A stretch of 64,000 bases of DNA from Pseudoxanthomonas winnipegensis (GCF_004283755.1 NZ_SHMH01000001.1:620001-684000); one strand, 5' to 3'; shown: positions 37,284 to 46,540, numbered from the stretch's first letter. The notes: generated by a model not told the origin, from the sequence alone. Numbers and translations: made by a program.

Positions 37284-37382
37284 GCGCAGAACCTCGAGGA
37301 ATGTCGCACCGGCCTCCCCCATGGCGGCCGGAACCGGCGATTGTCGCGCACGCGGGCGCCGTGCGCCCGCCTGGCGCCTGCC

Positions 37383-38366
37383 CTAGGCCTGGCGTTCGAC
37401 GCGCTGCTCGATCGCGCCGAACACCGAGACGCCGTCGCGTCCGAGCATCTCGATGCGCACCGTGTCGCCGAACGCCAGGAACGGCGTGCTGGCCTGTCCG
37501 TCGCGCAGGGTTTCCACCACGCGCTGTTCGGCCAGGCAGGACGCGCCCTTGCCCGTGTCGTGGTTGGCGATGGTGCCCGAGCCGACCAGGGTGCCGGCCA
37601 CCAGCGGCCGGGTCCGCGCGGCGTGCGCGATCAGCTGGGCGAAGTCGAACTGCATGTCCGCCCCGGCCTCCGGCTCGCCGAACCAGGCGCCGTTGAGCTG
37701 GGTGCGCATGGCCAGATGCAGCTTGTTCCCGGCCCAGGCTTCGCCCAGCTCGTCCGGGGTGACCAGCACCGGCGAGAGCGCCGAGCGCGGCTTGGACTGC
37801 AGGAAGCCGAAACCCTTGGCCAGCTCGGCCGGGATCAGATTGCGCAGGGACACGTCGTTGACCAGGCCGACCAGCTGGATGTGCTCGCCGGCGCGCGCCG
37901 CGTCCACGCCCATCGGCACGTCGTCGGTGACCACCACCACTTCGGCCTCCAGGTCGATGCCGAAGTCCTCGCTGGCCACGCGGATTGGCTCGCGCGGGCC
38001 CAGGAAGCCGGCGCTGGTGGCCTGGTACATCAGCGGATCGGTGTAGAAGCTCTCCGGCACCTGCGCGCCACGCGCCTGGCGCACGCGCTCGACATGGGCC
38101 AGATACGCACTGCCATCGAGGAACTCGTAGGCCCGCGGCAGCGGCGCGGCCAGGGCCGCCATGTCCAGCGCGAACGCGCCGTCGGCCTGGTCCGTCTCCA
38201 GCGCCTGCGCCAGGGCCTGCAGGCGCGGGGCGAGGCTGGCCCACTCCTCCAGCGCGCGCTGCAGGGTCGGCGCGATGCCGACCGCGCGCACCGCACGCGA
38301 CAGGTCGCGCGAGACCACGATCAGCGTGCCGTCGCGGCCGCCTTCCTTCAACGAACCCAGCTTCAT
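37383..38366 (-). CDS. Fumarylacetoacetate hydrolase family protein
   Basis: A 327-residue FAH-fold hydrolase. The metal ligands are visible as DFGIDLEAEVVVVTDDV and LVNDVSLRNLIP, and the catalytic GSGTIANHDTGKGASCL region is intact. It completes the homogentisate route to fumarate and acetoacetate. Just upstream of maiA, same strand, 99 bp apart. Homogentisate dioxygenase is not in the window. Confidence 0.9.
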   Translation of the reverse strand: MKLGSLKEGGRDGTLIVVSRDLSRAVRAVGIAPTLQRALEEWASLAPRLQALAQALETDQADGAFALDMAALAAPLPRAYEFLDGSAYLAHVERVRQARGAQVPESFYTDPLMYQATSAGFLGPREPIRVASEDFGIDLEAEVVVVTDDVPMGVDAARAGEHIQLVGLVNDVSLRNLIPAELAKGFGFLQSKPRSALSPVLVTPDELGEAWAGNKLHLAMRTQLNGAWFGEPEAGADMQFDFAQLIAHAARTRPLVAGTLVGSGTIANHDTGKGASCLAEQRVVETLRDGQASTPFLAFGDTVRIEMLGRDGVSVFGAIEQRVERQA

Positions 38367-38432
38367 TGCCCGCCCTCCACGGCTGCCCCAGCGAAATTGT
38401 TGCGATTGTAACCAGTTCGCCGGCAGGCGCGC

Positions 38433-39170
38433 TCAGTCCTCGCCCTGGAACGCCCCGGCCCGGTAGGTCAGCACCAGCGTGTCGCGGTGCCCGGCCTCGC
38501 CTGCCGGCTGGATCGGGGTGGACTCGTGGATCACCCGCGCGTCGTCCAGCAGCAGCGCCGACCACGGCTGGGCCAGGGTGAAGCGCTGGCCGTGGGTGCC
38601 TTCGGCCTCGAACACCCGCGTCTCGCCGCCCTTGATGTCCACCCGATCCACCAGCAGCACCACCACGAAGTCCACGCCGTCGCGATGCGCGCCCTCGGGC
38701 GTGGGCCGGCCGATGCCGTCGGTGGTGTCGATGCGAAACTGGTGCGCCTCGATGAACCAGCGCGGCTGCCCGCGCAGTTGGGCGAACAGCCGGCCGAAGC
38801 CGTCGATCAGGCCCGACCACGCCGGCAGCGCCAGCGTCCGCGCCTCGACCGGCTCGAACCAGCGGTGCATGCCGCCGTGCAGGGCGTTGTAGTCCTCCGA
38901 CTGCCAGTGTGCGCGGTGCGGCGCCAGCGTCAGGACGTCGCCCTCCTGCACGAAGCAGGCGTGACGGCGGCGGCGATAGCGCCCGCCGTCGCGCAGATAG
39001 GTGTCCACCGCCAGATCGTCCCAGCCCGGCGCGAGCGCGGCCAGCGCCGCCTCGTCGCAGCCGGCGATGCTGCCCACCGCCGCACGGTCGAGCACGGCGT
39101 AGCCGTCCACGCGCATGCGCTCGAGCACCTCGGCGGCCGGGGTCAGGGGAGGATTCGGGGAAACACGCAT
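38433..39170 (-). CDS. 2OG-Fe(II) dioxygenase family protein (PF10014 type)
   Basis: 245 residues. The iron facial triad is visible as HRDGVDF (HxD) and the distal histidine in RVIHESTPI, with the 2-oxoglutarate arginine probably in HRDTLVLTYR. The family includes amino-acid hydroxylases such as L-isoleucine 4-hydroxylase. It lies next to tyrosine-catabolic genes on the same strand, but no link is proven. Substrate unknown. Confidence 0.8.
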   Translation of the reverse strand: MRVSPNPPLTPAAEVLERMRVDGYAVLDRAAVGSIAGCDEAALAALAPGWDDLAVDTYLRDGGRYRRRRHACFVQEGDVLTLAPHRAHWQSEDYNALHGGMHRWFEPVEARTLALPAWSGLIDGFGRLFAQLRGQPRWFIEAHQFRIDTTDGIGRPTPEGAHRDGVDFVVVLLVDRVDIKGGETRVFEAEGTHGQRFTLAQPWSALLLDDARVIHESTPIQPAGEAGHRDTLVLTYRAGAFQGED

Positions 39171-39325
39171 GAGCAGGCGCCGTATCGGGGAAGCGGCGGC
39201 GATGGCGGCCGCGGAACAGCCGGAAATTCTACACGCGGCCCCAGAAGCGCCCTTGCCCTTGGCGTTGAACAGACACAGCGGGCGCGGGCCCCGTTCAGCG
39301 CATGGCGGCGCCAGAGCGCGGGCAA

Positions 39326-39352
39326 GAAAAAACCCGCCATGAAGGCGGGTTC
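39326..39352 (-). terminator. Intrinsic terminator for tRNA-Gln
   Basis: On the minus strand ACCCGCC-TTCAT-GGCGGGT is followed at once by a run of Ts. It lies about 10 bp downstream of the tRNA 3' end. Confidence 0.85.
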
Positions 39353-39362
39353 TTCTTGAAGA

Positions 39363-39437
39363 TGGCAGCCCCGGAAGGATTCGAACCTCCGAATGCCTGA
39401 GTCAGAGTCAGGTGCCTTACCGCTTGGCGACGGGGCT
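39363..39437 (-). tRNA. tRNA-Gln (anticodon CTG)
   Basis: 75 nt with encoded CCA. Acceptor arms AGCCCCG/CGGGGCT pair fully. The anticodon stem CCTGA/TCAGG closes the loop CTCTGAC, giving anticodon CTG for CAG codons. The T loop GGTTCGAATCC is standard. Confidence 0.95.
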
Positions 39438-39457
39438 ATGGTGCAGCTGGGCGGCGA

Positions 39458-39486
39458 AGTATACGAACCACGCCGCCCAGGGTAAA
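39458..39486 (-). promoter_or_regulatory. Probable sigma70 promoter for tRNA-Gln, within an rpsI-downstream hairpin
   Basis: Minus-strand TTTACC (39486-39481), 17 bp, then TATACT (39463-39458), placed about 20 bp before the tRNA 5' end. A perfect 10-bp inverted repeat CTGGGCGGCG/CGCCGCCCAG (39447-39456 and 39471-39480) surrounds the -10 box, and could end rpsI transcripts. Confidence 0.5.
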
Positions 39487-39497
39487 GCGTAAAACGA

Positions 39498-39890
39498 TCA
39501 GCGCTTGGAGAACTGCGTGGCGCGACGCGCCTTGTGCAGGCCGACCTTCTTGCGCTCGACTTCGCGCGCATCGCGGGTCATGAAACCGGCCTTGCGCAGC
39601 TCGGACTTCAGGGTCTCGTCGTACTCGACCAGCGCGCGGGCGATGCCCAGGCGGATCGCGCCGGCCTGGCCGGTGGTGCCACCGCCGGCGGCGGTCACGA
39701 CGATGTCGAAGCTCTCGGTGTTCTTGGTCAGCTCCAGCGGCTGGCGCACGATCATGCGCGCGGTCTCACGGCCGAAGAACTCGTCCAGCGGACGGTCGTT
39801 GACGGTGATCTTGCCCGAGCCCTTGCGCAGGAACACGCGGGCGGTGGAGGACTTGCGACGGCCGGTGCCGTAGTTCTGAGTGATAGCCAT
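39498..39890 (-). CDS. rpsI: 30S ribosomal protein S9
   Basis: 130 residues, full length. Typical stretches: [15 protein letters not shown] at the start, [36 protein letters not shown] and the basic tail ending [11 protein letters not shown] that reaches the P site. Follows rplM in the usual pair with a 2-bp gap. Confidence 0.98.
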   Translation of the reverse strand: MAITQNYGTGRRKSSTARVFLRKGSGKITVNDRPLDEFFGRETARMIVRQPLELTKNTESFDIVVTAAGGGTTGQAGAIRLGIARALVEYDETLKSELRKAGFMTRDAREVERKKVGLHKARRATQFSKR

Positions 39891-39892
39891 GA

Positions 39893-40321
39893 TTAGATGT
39901 CCAGGACCTGCGGCTGCTGTGCGGCGTGCGGATGGTTGGAACCGGCGTAGACCTTCAGCTTGCGGTACATGGCGCGGCCCAGCGGGCCCTTCGGCAGCAT
40001 GCCCTTAACGGCGGTCTCGATCACGCGTTCCGGATGACGCTCCAGCGCCTGCTGCAGGGTCTCGGTCTTCAGGTTGCCGATGTAGCCGGTGAAGCGGTGA
40101 TACTTCTTGTCGGTGAGCTTCTTGCCGGTGACAGTGATCTTCTCGGCGTTGATGACCACCAGGTAGTCACCGGTGTCGACGTGCGGGGTGTAGACCGGCT
40201 TGTGCTTGCCACGCAGGCGGCGGGCCAGCTCGGAGGACAGACGGCCCAGCGTTTTGCCGGAGGCGTCGACGAGGTACCAGTCGCGCTGGACGGTCTCGTT
40301 CTTTGCGGTGAACGTGCTCAT
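39893..40321 (-). CDS. rplM: 50S ribosomal protein L13
   Basis: 142 residues ([58 protein letters not shown]). The ATG at 40321 gives the family length; longer open frames upstream are not supported. Operon rplM-rpsI. Confidence 0.98.
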   Translation of the reverse strand: MSTFTAKNETVQRDWYLVDASGKTLGRLSSELARRLRGKHKPVYTPHVDTGDYLVVINAEKITVTGKKLTDKKYHRFTGYIGNLKTETLQQALERHPERVIETAVKGMLPKGPLGRAMYRKLKVYAGSNHPHAAQQPQVLDI

Positions 40322-40548
40322 GGAAGAAGCTCTTGTGTTTGGTCGGGCGGATTGCGCGTCCGGCGAACAGCCAGGGCGCGGAACTTTGCCACGCGTTGTG
40401 AAGGGTGAAACGGAAGGCGCGGAATTGTACGGATGCCGGCCTGGCATTGCAAGTGGCTGCCTGCGGCGGTTGGCAGGCGGCCACGGTGCGGGGGAACATG
40501 TCCCCATGGCCGCCTGCCGCGGCGCCTTTCGGACCGACCCGCTCCGCC

Positions 40549-41193
40549 ATGACCGTCACCCGCCTGCATTCGCCGCTGGACCGCCTGCTGGACGAAGCCC
40601 AGCGCGCGCTGGAGACCACCCTGGGCAGCCCCTCGGCGCAGCGCCCCTATCCGGCCGCCGCCACGCCCGAGATCGCCCTGGACCCGGCCGAGCGCCGCCA
40701 CGCGGCCGGGCTGATGCGCATCAACCACGTCGGCGAGGTCTGCGCGCAGGCCTTGTATTCGGGCCAGGCCGCCGTGGCGCGCGACCCGGCCACCCGCGCC
40801 CACCTGCTGCACGCCGCCCAGGAGGAAACCGACCACCTGGCCTGGTGCGCGCGGCGCCTGCGCGAACTGGACAGCCGGCCCAGCCTGCTCAATCCCCTGT
40901 GGTACTCGGGCAGCTACGCCATCGGCGTGCTGGCCGGCCTGCGCGGCGACGGCTGGAATCTGGGCTTCGTGGTCGAGACCGAACGCCAGGTGGAGGCCCA
41001 TCTGGACGAGCACCTGGACATCCTGCCGCCGGCCGACCTGCGCAGCCGCGACGTGCTGCAGGTGATGAAGGCCGACGAGGCCCGCCACGCCGACCAGGCC
41101 GAAGACGCCGGCGCACGCACGCTGCCCTTTCCGATCCCCGGCGTGATGCAGTTCGCCTCGCAGGTGATGAAGACGGTGGCCTACCGGCTCTGA
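40549..41193 (+). CDS. coq7: Demethoxyubiquinone hydroxylase Coq7
   Basis: A 214-residue di-iron carboxylate hydroxylase of ubiquinone synthesis (2-polyprenyl-3-methyl-6-methoxybenzoquinone monooxygenase). Metal ligands lie in [30 protein letters not shown] and [11 protein letters not shown], the expected four-helix order. ATG at 40549 starts [18 protein letters not shown]. Confidence 0.95.
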   Translation: MTVTRLHSPLDRLLDEAQRALETTLGSPSAQRPYPAAATPEIALDPAERRHAAGLMRINHVGEVCAQALYSGQAAVARDPATRAHLLHAAQEETDHLAWCARRLRELDSRPSLLNPLWYSGSYAIGVLAGLRGDGWNLGFVVETERQVEAHLDEHLDILPPADLRSRDVLQVMKADEARHADQAEDAGARTLPFPIPGVMQFASQVMKTVAYRL

Positions 41194-41329
41194 GCGAGCG
41201 CGGCCGGGCGCCAGTCGCCCGCCGCCGCATGGACGCGGTCCCTGCCTGGGTGCAGCCCAGTGTTTTTTTGAGGGAGGAGCGGCAGCCCGCCGATCCAGTC
41301 GCCACTCGCAGACAGCGAAGCAATTCCGT

Positions 41330-41395
41330 GGGAGCCGCCATGGCGGCGATGAAGCCTTCCCGGTAAAGCCCCATCGCCGCCATGGCGGCTCTCCC
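41330..41395. repeat. Long inverted repeat with palindromic arms
   Basis: The left arm contains GCCGCCATGGCGGCGATG; the right arm CATCGCCGCCATGGCGGC is its exact reverse complement, about 20 bases apart. Each arm holds the self-palindrome GCCGCCATGGCGGC, so cruciform or nested hairpins are possible. It directly abuts the REP doublet at 41398. Confidence 0.75.
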
Positions 41396-41397
41396 CT

Positions 41398-41471
41398 GTA
41401 GAGCGGAGCTTGCTCCGCTGGGGCCTTTCCCACGAACCGAACGAAGAGCAGCGGAGCGAGCTCCGCTCTAC
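41398..41471. repeat. GTAG-type REP doublet, copy B
   Basis: GTAGAGCGGAGCTTGCTCCGC opens a clean hairpin and a second unit closes it with CTAC at 41471. The reverse complement matches copy A at 36474 nearly base for base apart from the 20-base insertion there. Confidence 0.8.
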
Positions 41472-41568
41472 AGACGGGCGGCTGCTGAGGAGACAGTTGC
41501 TCCCACCCAGCAGCGCCCTGCGCGCGTGATCCAGGTGCAGGGCGATTAACTCTGCTCCGCAGGCCCGA

Positions 41569-41883
41569 TCACGACACCAGCTTCAGGCCGACGACGCCGG
41601 CCACGATCAGCCCGATGCAGGCCAGCCGCGCAGGCGAGGCCGACTCGGCGAACAGCAGCATGCCGGCCACCGCCACGCCGGTGGCGCCGATGCCGGTCCA
41701 CACCGCGTAGGCCGTGCCGACCGGGATGCCCTTCATCGCCTGGGTCATCAGCCACAGGCTGGCGCCGGCGGCCAGCATCGTGCCCACGCTCGGCCACAGC
41801 CGGGTGAAGCCTTCGGTGTACTTCAGGCCCATGGCGAAACAGATTTCCAGCAGGCCGGCGGCCAGCAGATAGAGCCAGGACAT
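41569..41883 (-). CDS. gdx: Guanidinium exporter (SugE/Gdx, SMR family)
   Basis: A 104-residue four-helix small multidrug resistance protein of the Gdx subtype. Diagnostic are [14 protein letters not shown] with the proton-coupling glutamate 13, [19 protein letters not shown] and ESASPARL. It exports guanidinium in exchange for protons. A guanidine-II riboswitch lies directly upstream on the same strand and supports this substrate. Confidence 0.92.
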   Translation of the reverse strand: MSWLYLLAAGLLEICFAMGLKYTEGFTRLWPSVGTMLAAGASLWLMTQAMKGIPVGTAYAVWTGIGATGVAVAGMLLFAESASPARLACIGLIVAGVVGLKLVS

Positions 41884-41961
41884 GGCGAGTTCTCCTTTGC
41901 ATCCAACAACGTTTTGAAACGCGCAGGGCCGTAAAAGCGAAACGGCCCGGGCGCGAGCCCG

Positions 41962-42019
41962 GACCGTCGTCGGTCATCCTGCGGCGCGGCCTCGAGGGCC
42001 GCGGGCGGGTCGTCCCGCC
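41962..42019 (-). promoter_or_regulatory. Guanidine-II (mini-ykkC) riboswitch
   Basis: Read on the minus strand, two hairpins each have an ACGA loop: GGCGGG-ACGA-CCCGCC (42019-42004) and GACCG-ACGA-CGGTC (41975-41962). Paired ACGR-loop hairpins are the defining feature of this class. The linker holds its own GC-rich hairpin. The gene 78 bp downstream is the SugE/Gdx exporter, the classic target; further hairpins (CCGGGC...GCCCGG, GGGCCGT...ACGGCCC) follow before the start and may form the expression switch. Confidence 0.88.
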
Positions 42020-42071
42020 TTGATATCAGGACTTTACGTCAGGCCCGTGCAACCGCGCCTGACCCGCGCCC

Positions 42072-42866
42072 TCACTCGGCCAGGTTGCGGCCGTGGAAGA
42101 GCTCCTCGATCTCGCGCTTGAGCAGGCTCTCGATCTTCATGCGCTCCTTGAACGAGAGGTTGCGCGCCTTTTCCTCGAACAGGTACTGGTCCAGGTCGAA
42201 GTCGGTCAGGTGCATCTTGGTGTGGAAGATGTTTTCCTGGTAGACGTTGACGTCGATCATCTCGTAGCGCGACTTGATGTTTTTGGCCATGAAGTCCTGG
42301 ATCGAGTTGATCTTGTGATCGATGTAGTGCTTCTTGCCCTTGATGTCGCGGGTGAAGCCACGGACGCGGTAGTCCATGATCACGATGTCCGACTCGAACG
42401 ACTCGATCAGGTAGTTCAGCGCCTTCAGCGGCGAGATCACCCCGCAGGTGGCCACGTCGATGTCCGCGCGGAAGGTCGCGATGCCCGCCTGCGGATGGGT
42501 CTCCGGATAGGTGTGGACGGTGATGTGGCTCTTGTCCAGGTGCGCGACCACCGCATCGGAGATCACCTCCTTGCCGGCCTGCTTCTTGTCGATCACCGGT
42601 TCCTCGGAAATGAGGATGGTGACCGACGCCCCCTGCGGGTCGTAGTCCTGGCGCGCGACGTTGAGGATGTTGGCGCCGATGATTTCGGCCACATCCGTCA
42701 GGATCTGGGTCAGGCGGTCGGCGTTGTACTCTTCATCGATGTACTCGATGTAGCGCTGGCGCTCGTCCTCGGACACGGCATAGCAGACGTCGTAGATATT
42801 GAAGCTCAGCGCCTTGGTGAGGTTGTTGAAGCCCTGCAGCCTCAGACGCGGCAGTGGTTTGACCAC
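42072..42866 (-). CDS. speD: S-adenosylmethionine decarboxylase proenzyme SpeD
   Basis: 264 residues, the longer class 1A (E. coli) type. Autocleavage at the serine in [15 protein letters not shown] generates the pyruvoyl group; the proton donor cysteine is in [11 protein letters not shown]. It makes the aminopropyl donor for spermidine. Divergent from clp across 145 bp. Confidence 0.94.
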   Translation of the reverse strand: MVKPLPRLRLQGFNNLTKALSFNIYDVCYAVSEDERQRYIEYIDEEYNADRLTQILTDVAEIIGANILNVARQDYDPQGASVTILISEEPVIDKKQAGKEVISDAVVAHLDKSHITVHTYPETHPQAGIATFRADIDVATCGVISPLKALNYLIESFESDIVIMDYRVRGFTRDIKGKKHYIDHKINSIQDFMAKNIKSRYEMIDVNVYQENIFHTKMHLTDFDLDQYLFEEKARNLSFKERMKIESLLKREIEELFHGRNLAE

Positions 42867-43011
42867 GGCAGTGGGACCTGTGAAGGAAACGGGTGAAGGG
42901 GCGAATTATGGGGCAAATGCCCTGACGGTGAAATGACACCGCACCGCGCATTGCCGTGAGCGACACATTCAGACTAAGCTCGCTGACATTCGCTTCAGTT
43001 CAAGAGCCGAC

Positions 43012-43695
43012 ATGAAAGCAGGTCTTCCACCGAGCCTGACCCGTTCGCCGGCCGGCGCGCTGATCCCGGATCTGACGACCATCGAGTCGTTTCTGTCCAA
43101 CAGCCACCGCCGCCGTTACCCCGCCCGGGCCGATGTCTTCCGCCCCGGCGACCCGGCTGGAACCCTGTACTACGTGGTCAGCGGCTCGGTCAGCATCCTG
43201 GCCGAGGAAGACGAGGACCGCGAGCTGGTGCTGGGCTACTTCGGCCCGGGCGAGTTCGTCGGCGAAATGGGCCTGTTCATCGAGTCGGACAAGCGCGAGG
43301 TGGTGCTGCGCACCCGCACCCAGTGCGAACTGGCCGAGATCAGCTACGAGCGCCTGCACCAGCTCTTCGGCGGCCAGCTGGCCTCGGATGCGGCCAAGCT
43401 GCTGTTCGCCATCGGCACCCAGCTCTCGCGCCGCCTGCTGGATACCAGCCGCAAGGCCAGCCGCCTGGCCTTCCTGGATGTGACCGACCGCATCATTCGC
43501 ACCCTGCACGACCTGGCCCACGAGCCGGAGGCCATGAGCCACCCGCAGGGGACCCAGCTGCGCGTCTCGCGCCAGGAGCTGGCCCGTCTGGTCGGCTGCT
43601 CGCGCGAGATGGCCGGCCGGGTGCTGAAGAAGCTGCAGGCCGACGGCCTGCTGCATGCCCGTGGCAAGACGGTGGTGCTGTACGGGACGCGCTGA
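43012..43695 (+). CDS. clp: Clp, CRP/FNR-type global regulator
   Basis: 227 residues, very close to Xanthomonas Clp. Cyclic nucleotide-binding fold (FRPGDPAGTLYYVVSGSVSI, GEMGLFIESDKREVVLRT), dimer helix, and a C-terminal HTH (VSRQELARLVGCSREMAGRVLKKL). In Xanthomonas Clp is a DNA-binding activator of virulence, exoenzyme and EPS genes and is released by c-di-GMP. The glycanase gene downstream would be a natural target. Confidence 0.94.
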   Translation: MKAGLPPSLTRSPAGALIPDLTTIESFLSNSHRRRYPARADVFRPGDPAGTLYYVVSGSVSILAEEDEDRELVLGYFGPGEFVGEMGLFIESDKREVVLRTRTQCELAEISYERLHQLFGGQLASDAAKLLFAIGTQLSRRLLDTSRKASRLAFLDVTDRIIRTLHDLAHEPEAMSHPQGTQLRVSRQELARLVGCSREMAGRVLKKLQADGLLHARGKTVVLYGTR

Positions 43696-43739
43696 TGGCG
43701 TGAGGGGCCCGGGCCCCTCGGCGTAGGGCGCCGCGGGGC

Positions 43740-43793
43740 GGGATTCGGGATTCGGGATTCGGGATTCGGGATTCGGGATTCGGGATTCGGGAT
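43740..43793. repeat. Heptanucleotide tandem repeat (GGGATTC), 7.7 units
   Basis: Seven exact copies of GGGATTC followed by GGGAT, between clp and the GH5 gene. Perfect identity suggests active slippage. It lies in the 5' flank of the glycanase gene. Confidence 0.95.
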
Positions 43794-43954
43794 AGCAGTG
43801 TTCGCTACGCGGCGGCGGGTGCGCCGTCGTGGTTGCGGGCGGTAAGGCGGCGTTCGTTTTTCGGGGGGCCGGTCGCGCGATGATCGCGGCCGGGATGCGG
43901 TCGCCGAGGGCGTCGCGTCTGGTCTGTCCCAGTCCCCTGCCCCGCGAGATCGCG

Positions 43955-44965
43955 ATGCGCCGTGCCCTTTTGATGCTGTTGGCGTTGCTGTGCGTGGCGC
44001 TGCAGGCGCCGCCTGCGCAGGCGGACGAGGCCTTTGCCCGGCTCGGGCGCGGCGTCAACATCCTCGGCTACGACCCGATGTGGAACGACCCGGCCAAGGC
44101 GCGCTTCCGCCCGCCGCTGTACCGCACGATCCGCGACGGCGGCTTCCGCACGGTGCGGGTCAATCTGCAGGCATTCGCCCACATGGACGCGGACAACCGC
44201 CTGGACCCGGCCTGGCTGCAGACCCTGGACACGGTGGTCGCGCAGGCCACGGCGGCGGGCCTGAACGTGATCCTGGACGAGCACGACTTCCACCCCTGCG
44301 CCGCCGACGCCGCCGTGTGCCAGGCCAAACTGCTGGCCTTCTGGAGCCAGGTCGCGCCGCGCTACCGTCAGGCGCCGTCCTCGGTGCTGTTCGAGATCCT
44401 CAACGAGCCCAACGGCCAGATGACCAGCGAGGCGTGGAACGCGCTGCTGCGCGATGCGCTGCGCATCATCCGCCGCGACAACCCCATCCGCACGGTGGTG
44501 ATCGGCCCGGCCAGCAGCAATGCCTACACGGCGCTGGACCGCCTGAGCCTGCCCGACGACGACCCGCATCTGCTGGTGACCGTGCACTACTACAACCCGT
44601 TCCGGTTCACCCACCAGGGCGCGTCTTGGGCGCCGGCGGAGATCCGCGACCACACCGGCGTGGACTGGGGCAGCGCGGCCGACCGGGCCAAGCTCTACCA
44701 CGAGTTCGACCGCATCGCGGCCTGGGCGCAGGCGCATCACCGGCAGATCCTGCTGGGCGAATTCGGCACCTACGAGCAGGCGCCGGCGGACGACCGGCTG
44801 GCCTGGACCGTGGCGGTGGTCAATGCCGCGGAGAAGCGCCATTTCGCCTGGGCGTACTGGCAGTTCGAAGGCAGCTTCGGCACCTACGACATCGACCGCG
44901 GCGAGTGGATCGCCTCGCTGCATCATGCGCTGGTGGATAGCGACAGCGCCTACGCCGGCCGCTGA
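43955..44965 (+). CDS. Secreted glycoside hydrolase family 5 (endoglucanase-like)
   Basis: 336 residues. A signal peptide of about 23 residues (LLMLLALLCVALQAPPAQA) is followed by a GH5 barrel. The acid/base glutamate is E151 in EILNEPNG and the nucleophile E269 in LLGEFGTYE; VTVHYYNPFRFTHQG fits the substrate-site histidine-tyrosine. It probably cleaves beta-1,4-glucan or mannan outside the cell. ATG 43955 was chosen since it starts the signal peptide; upstream codons are not typical. Confidence 0.88.
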   Translation: MRRALLMLLALLCVALQAPPAQADEAFARLGRGVNILGYDPMWNDPAKARFRPPLYRTIRDGGFRTVRVNLQAFAHMDADNRLDPAWLQTLDTVVAQATAAGLNVILDEHDFHPCAADAAVCQAKLLAFWSQVAPRYRQAPSSVLFEILNEPNGQMTSEAWNALLRDALRIIRRDNPIRTVVIGPASSNAYTALDRLSLPDDDPHLLVTVHYYNPFRFTHQGASWAPAEIRDHTGVDWGSAADRAKLYHEFDRIAAWAQAHHRQILLGEFGTYEQAPADDRLAWTVAVVNAAEKRHFAWAYWQFEGSFGTYDIDRGEWIASLHHALVDSDSAYAGR

Positions 44966-45020
44966 CCGCGGGGAAACCTTGCAGGTCGCGACGTGCGGCG
45001 ACCCGCCGCGCTTGCGCGGA

Positions 45021-45749
45021 TCAAACGCCGGTGGCGTCGCCGGCGCGGTCGCGGCAGCCCCAGTTGAGGATGGGCGTGCCGGCCGGCAGCACGCGGCGGA
45101 ACAGCTCAACCGCGCTGTGCTTGGGATTGACCACCACCGCCCGCCGCGCGGCCTTGAGCAGCGGCAGGTCAGCCGTGCTGTCCGAATAGGCCATGGCGAT
45201 CTCGCCATAGCCCTGCTCGCGCAGCATGCGCATCTTCTCTTCGTGATGGCAGTGGCGGCGCGCGGCCACGGCGCCGAACTTCGGGCCGACCACGGTGCCG
45301 ATCACCGGCACGTCCTGGTGGGCGACGAAGGACAGGATCGCGCGGGCCAGCTCCGGCGGGGCGCCGGTGGCCACCACCACCCGGTCGCCGGCGGCGCGAT
45401 GGGCGGCGAAGACCTCCAGCGCGGCTGGCAGCAGCCGGGCCTGCATCTGCGCGCGGTTGGCCTCGACATAGCGATCGATCAGCGCATCCAGGTCGCGGCG
45501 GCGGTGCAGGCCGAAGGTGGCGATCCACACATAGCCGGAGATGCCGCGCCGGCGCGTGGGCAGCATCGCCACCAGCGGCCCCAGCAGCGGGGTCAGCGCC
45601 AGCGCGACCGCCGTGCGCAGCCAGCTGCGCCGGATCAGCCAGGCGAACAGGTGGCTGCCCGAGTCGCCGTCGTACAGGGTGTGGTCGAAGTCGAACACCA
45701 CCACCGGCGCATCGGCGGCCGGCACCGGGTGCGGCCCGGCCGCGCTCAT
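45021..45749 (-). CDS. HAD-IB family phosphatase
   Basis: 242 residues. [13 protein letters not shown] carries the nucleophile and acid aspartates, followed by a hydrophobic cap ([20 protein letters not shown]), then [12 protein letters not shown] and [11 protein letters not shown]. Related to SerB/CicA-like phosphatases with possible lipid phosphate substrates. Overlaps the trpC stop by ATGA. Confidence 0.82.
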   Translation of the reverse strand: MSAAGPHPVPAADAPVVVFDFDHTLYDGDSGSHLFAWLIRRSWLRTAVALALTPLLGPLVAMLPTRRRGISGYVWIATFGLHRRRDLDALIDRYVEANRAQMQARLLPAALEVFAAHRAAGDRVVVATGAPPELARAILSFVAHQDVPVIGTVVGPKFGAVAARRHCHHEEKMRMLREQGYGEIAMAYSDSTADLPLLKAARRAVVVNPKHSAVELFRRVLPAGTPILNWGCRDRAGDATGV

Positions 45750-46540
45750 GCGGCGAAGAACAACTGGCGCAGCGACTCGCCCGGCTCGGGCGTGCGCATG
45801 AAGGTCTCGCCGACCAGGAAGGCGTGCACGCCCTGCCCGCGCATCGTGGCCACATCGTCGGCGGTGACGATGCCGCTCTCGGTCACGAGGATGCGGTCGC
45901 GCGGCACGGCGTGGCGCATGTCCAGGGTGTTGTTCAGCGACACCTCGAAGGTGCGCAGGTTGCGGTTGTTGATGCCCAGCAGCGGCGCCGGCACCTGCAG
46001 CGCGCGTTCGAGCTCGTCGATGTCGTGCACCTCGACCAGCACGTCCATGCCCAGCCGCATGGCCAGGTCGGCCAGCGACACCAACTGGTCGTCGTCCAGG
46101 GCCGCGACGATCAGCAGGATGCAGTCGGCGCCCAGCACGCGCGCCTCGTACACCTGATAGGGATCGATGGTGAAATCCTTGCGCAGCACCGGCAGGGTGC
46201 AGGCCTCGCGCGCCTGCTGCAGGTAGGCGTCGGCGCCCTGGAAGAAGTCCACATCGGTCAGCACCGACAGGCAGCTGGCGCCGCCGAATTCGTAGCTCAC
46301 CGCGATCTCGGCCGGATTGAAGTCCGCGCGGATCACGCCCTTGGACGGGCTTGCCTTCTTGACCTCGGCGATCACGCCCGGCTCGCCGGCGGCGATGGCC
46401 CGGCGCAGCGCATCGGCGAAGCCGCGCACGGGCGAGGCGTCGCCCACGCGCGCGATCAGGTCGTCCAGCGGAACCTGCGCGCTGCGCGCGGCGATTTCCT
46501 CGCGCTTGCGGGCCAGGATGGTGTCGAGGATGTCGCTCAT
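45746..46540 (-). CDS. trpC: Indole-3-glycerol phosphate synthase
   Basis: 264 residues. Catalytic positions appear in [56 protein letters not shown] and VTESGI. It closes the indole ring from CdRP in tryptophan synthesis. Separate TrpC as in other xanthomonads, not fused to TrpF. ATG 46540 gives the family N-terminus ([12 protein letters not shown]). Confidence 0.96.
   Translation of the reverse strand: MSDILDTILARKREEIAARSAQVPLDDLIARVGDASPVRGFADALRRAIAAGEPGVIAEVKKASPSKGVIRADFNPAEIAVSYEFGGASCLSVLTDVDFFQGADAYLQQAREACTLPVLRKDFTIDPYQVYEARVLGADCILLIVAALDDDQLVSLADLAMRLGMDVLVEVHDIDELERALQVPAPLLGINNRNLRTFEVSLNNTLDMRHAVPRDRILVTESGIVTADDVATMRGQGVHAFLVGETFMRTPEPGESLRQLFFAA

Larger units (their letters stand above)
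41194..41568. other. Repeat-filled intergenic region between convergent coq7 and gdx
   Basis: 375 bp without a gene. It contains the 41330-41395 long inverted repeat and a GTAG REP doublet (41398-41471). The remainder shows nothing recognisable. Confidence 0.6.

Noticed and set aside
41546..41977. Open frame overlapping the gdx gene and its riboswitch.
   Set aside because: It crosses the hairpins, lacks a ribosome site and resembles no family.
43740..43793. Short tandem array considered as a CRISPR remnant.
   Set aside because: Seven-base direct units without spacers; a simple slippage repeat.
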